Source: Candidatus Thalassarchaeaceae archaeon (GTDB lineage Archaea > Thermoplasmatota > Poseidoniia > Poseidoniales > Thalassarchaeaceae). From it: DNA of 7,690 nt. The DNA lies in assembly GCA_029250565.1 (NCBI GenBank), contig JAQXFA010000077.1, positions 1 to 7,690 of the forward strand, written 5' to 3'. The notes below the pieces were generated by a model that did no database searches, was not told the origin of the DNA, and saw only the letters and a list, made by a program, of their open reading frames with translations. Position 1 is the stretch's first letter. Each line of letters begins with the position of its first letter. Shown one piece after another: positions 5,778-7,690 of the stretch. A program made the position numbers and the translations under genes.

Positions 5778-7105
5778 AGATTTGGATGTTCTTCAATATA
5801 CTGAATCGTAATATCTCGAGCCAAATAATCAGGCTCACTCAAAATTACCTTATGCAGTGGAATGACTGTGTCAACCCCTACCAATACAGTTTCACTAAGA
5901 GCAGTCTTCATCCCAGCGATTGCATCTTCTCTAGTGGGAGCCCATACAATCATCTTGGCTAGAAGGGAATCAAAACACCCCGGCATTTCGTAACCAACAT
6001 GCGCGTGCGTGTCAACCCTTACTCCAAAACCAGCAGGGAAGTGACAGTCCCAAAGTCGTCCAGGAGATGGCACAAAGTTCACAGGATCTTCAGCATTAAT
6101 TCGGCATTGGATTGCATGCCCTGAAATCTCAATTTCATCTTGTGTAAAAGGTAAAGATTCGCCAGCAGCAATACGAATACCAAGGCTCACTAAATCATGG
6201 CCAGTAATCATTTCAGTTACAGTGTGCTCCACTTGTACCCTAGGATTCACTTCCAAAAAATAGAACTCGCCACTTGAATCGCGTAAAAACTCAAAGGTCG
6301 CTAATCCCTTGTAACCGACTGCTTCCGCACCAGCACAAACGCGGGCACCTATTTCCTCACGTACTTCTGGAGAAAGCCACGGACCTTCTTCCAGTAGTTT
6401 CTGATGTCGGCGTTGTATAGAACAAAAACGTTCACCGAAATGAATGGCATTTTTCCCATCAGCAAGAACTTGGAATTCAATGTGTTGTGCCCCTTCAATG
6501 TATTTCTCAATAAATACACGCTCGTCCCCAAAAGCTGAACGTGCTCGTGATTGGCAGAGGTTTAACGCAGAATCAAACTCACTTTCTTGATGAACGATCT
6601 GCATTCCAATTCCACCACCGCCAGCAGCAGCCTTGATGATGACTGGGTAGCCTATTTCGGTAGCAATTGTTGCTGCTTCTGAGGAACTTGCCACTGGTTC
6701 ACTACTTCCTTTAGCAACAGGAAGACCAGCCGCCTCCATAGCCTTCCTAGCCTCTATCTTATCACCAAGCAATGAAATTACATCTGATGAGGGCCCAATG
6801 AAAGTTATTCCTTCTTCTTCACAACGGCGAACAAAATCTGCATTCTCAGCCAAGAAACCATATCCTGGGTGAATTGCTTGAGCCCCAATCTCCTTTGCAG
6901 CTTCAATCACCTTTTCATAATCAAGATAGGAATCTAATGGATTCGCAGAATAATTTGGTATTGCAATATCAGAGAAACGCACAGGCAAAGAAAGGCGGTC
7001 TTCCCGTCCATGAATGATTGCAACCTCGCAACCCAAAGTACGTAGTGCTCTAGAAATTCTGAGGGCGATTTCACCGCGGTTGGCAATGAGCACCCTCTCA
7101 AACAT
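5771..7105 (-). CDS. accC: Biotin carboxylase subunit of an acyl-CoA (or pyruvate) carboxylase
   Basis: This subunit carboxylates biotin on a carrier protein using ATP and bicarbonate. The 444 residues match stand-alone AccC (about 449 in E. coli). Domains in order: N-terminal biotin-carboxylase fold starting MFERVLIANRGEIALRI, with HPGYGFLAEN (79-88); ATP-grasp with GDK (114-116), IIKAAAGGGGIGM (156-168), EKYIEGAQHIEFQ (200-212) and QRRHQK (231-236); and the C-terminal domain with CRINAED (334-340). Catalytic-site residues matching E. coli Glu288, Arg292, Glu296 and Arg338 are present in EVNPRVQVEH (285-294) and at Arg335. The glycine loop has Ile166 where E. coli has Arg. There is no fused biotin carrier, so carrier and carboxyltransferase must be encoded elsewhere. 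Acetyl/propionyl-CoA carboxylase is the likelier complex; pyruvate carboxylase subunit A cannot be excluded. I start at ATG 7105 because the family begins there. In-frame TTG 7132 would add nine residues (MNRLLLWYS) not typical of the family. Confidence 0.93.
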   Translation of the reverse strand: MFERVLIANRGEIALRISRALRTLGCEVAIIHGREDRLSLPVRFSDIAIPNYSANPLDSYLDYEKVIEAAKEIGAQAIHPGYGFLAENADFVRRCEEEGITFIGPSSDVISLLGDKIEARKAMEAAGLPVAKGSSEPVASSSEAATIATEIGYPVIIKAAAGGGGIGMQIVHQESEFDSALNLCQSRARSAFGDERVFIEKYIEGAQHIEFQVLADGKNAIHFGERFCSIQRRHQKLLEEGPWLSPEVREEIGARVCAGAEAVGYKGLATFEFLRDSSGEFYFLEVNPRVQVEHTVTEMITGHDLVSLGIRIAAGESLPFTQDEIEISGHAIQCRINAEDPVNFVPSPGRLWDCHFPAGFGVRVDTHAHVGYEMPGCFDSLLAKMIVWAPTREDAIAGMKTALSETVLVGVDTVIPLHKVILSEPDYLARDITIQYIEEHPNLL

Positions 7106-7158
7106 GGAATACCACAAGAGGAGCCGGTTCAATAGAATGACTATTCCTAGATATCTAA
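7106..7158 (-). promoter_or_regulatory. Short gap upstream of biotin carboxylase with TATA-like palindrome
   Basis: TAGATATCTA at 7148-7157 is a perfect 10-bp palindrome next to the reductase stop, about 43 bp upstream of the carboxylase ATG. Its AT-rich core could serve as a TATA box, with transcription starting near 7127. Otherwise the 53-bp gap would allow read-through from the reductase gene. No strong ribosome binding site is seen before ATG 7105. Confidence 0.3.
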
Positions 7159-7690
7159 TTAGTAGACATCTCTGAGGTATCTCTTCTCTTGCTTCATCAT
7201 CCGTTGTTCCACGAATTCCTTTGCATCCTCAGCACTCATTTTACCGTGTTCCTCACAAATATTGATGAGAGTTTTGTGAACGTCTTTTGCCATACGGTGT
7301 TTATCACCACAAACGTAGAAGTATGCTCCACCGTCAATCCATGACCAAATCTCTTCACCATTTTCAGCCATCAAATTCTGTACGTAGGTTTTGGGAATCT
7401 CTGCCATCCGTGACCACGCAAGGTCAAGGCGAGTCAAATGCCCACTGTCTAACCAGTCATCTAATTCCTCACCATACAGATATTCATGGGTAGAAGTTCG
7501 GTCACCAAAGAATAACCAATTTCGGCCTTGGGCTTTGTCAAATTTTCTTTGTTCTAGGAATGCACGGAATGGTGCAATACCAGTTCCCGGCCCAACCATG
7601 ATAATATCTGTATCACCGTTTTTAGGTAACACGAAACTACGAGTTGGTGACATAAACATTGGAATTGTTTTCTCATTGAGAGGGGCTGAG
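7159..7690 (-). CDS. CysJ-like NADPH flavoprotein reductase, C-terminal part (N-terminus outside window)
   Basis: This is the NADPH-binding end of a diflavin reductase, most like the alpha subunit of assimilatory sulfite reductase (CysJ). That enzyme passes electrons from NADPH through FAD and FMN to the siroheme subunit. The frame is open to the window edge (176 visible residues), so ATG 7659 is internal and not the start. Motifs counted from the first whole codon: VGPGTGIAPFRAFLEQR (32-48), the pyrophosphate loop; FFGDR (60-64); DLAWSR (89-94) and KTYVQ (100-104), which contact the NADPH 2'-phosphate in this family; YVCGDKHRMAKDV (125-137); and the C-terminal RYLRDVY, nearly the same as the E. 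coli CysJ end. Other diflavin reductases (cytochrome P450 reductase type) share the fold but usually end differently. Whether the FMN domain is fused or separate cannot be seen. It ends 53 bp upstream of the biotin carboxylase start, on the same strand. Confidence 0.88.
   Translation of the reverse strand, partial: SAPLNEKTIPMFMSPTRSFVLPKNGDTDIIMVGPGTGIAPFRAFLEQRKFDKAQGRNWLFFGDRTSTHEYLYGEELDDWLDSGHLTRLDLAWSRMAEIPKTYVQNLMAENGEEIWSWIDGGAYFYVCGDKHRMAKDVHKTLINICEEHGKMSAEDAKEFVEQRMMKQEKRYLRDVY

Noticed and set aside
7287..7493. 68-residue plus-strand frame near the right edge
   Set aside because: It is antisense to the conserved CysJ-like NADPH-binding motifs, and it shows no motif of its own.

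Overview
The window looks like chromosomal DNA from an uncultivated archaeon, most likely a marine member of the Thermoplasmatota (Marine Group II/III type). The strongest taxonomic clue is the gene at 2766-3770. It encodes an EF-Tu/SelB-like protein with a degenerate G domain, a family known from euryarchaeal genomes. Weaker clues are TTG starts, TATA-like elements instead of bacterial -35/-10 promoters, and a large secreted beta-rich protein with a short N-terminal signal sequence. The lineage is inferred, because no rRNA or other definitive marker is present. I found no tRNA, rRNA, CRISPR array, insertion sequence, integrase or phage gene.

Layout from left to right. Positions 1-1385 (minus) hold the 5' two-thirds or less of a secreted surface protein. 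This frame never closes inside the window. Its 5' leader carries a perfect 7-bp hairpin just ahead of a good ribosome binding site. Positions 1472-2152 (minus) encode a stand-alone ThiI-type PP-loop sulfurtransferase with no THUMP or rhodanese domain. Across a 113-bp divergent promoter region lie two plus-strand genes: a hotdog-fold acyl-CoA thioesterase (2266-2727) and the pseudo-GTPase elongation-factor-like protein (2766-3770). The short gap between them has a GC-rich inverted repeat and a seven-codon frame ending in four prolines. A terminator-like hairpin with a T-run (3783-3805) and a TATA-like promoter (about 3863-3872) separate this pair from a 599-residue protein of unknown function (3953-5752). 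That protein has a small N-terminal domain, two membrane helices and a very long disordered tail. Convergent to it, with only 18 bp between, is a minus-strand biotin carboxylase (5771-7105). A perfect 16-bp palindrome (5762-5777) sits at the junction. Upstream of the carboxylase on the same strand is the C-terminal part of a CysJ-like NADPH flavoprotein reductase (7159-7690, running off the window).

Functional picture. The thioesterase and biotin carboxylase point to acyl-CoA and organic-acid metabolism. The CysJ-like reductase supplies electrons from NADPH, probably to sulfite reductase, and the ThiI-like protein handles sulfur transfer to tRNA or thiazole. These are otherwise housekeeping genes in several short transcription units rather than one pathway operon. 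The best candidates for undescribed biology are the disordered membrane protein, the pseudo-GTPase with its proline-rich leader frame, the THUMP-less ThiI and the secreted jelly-roll protein.
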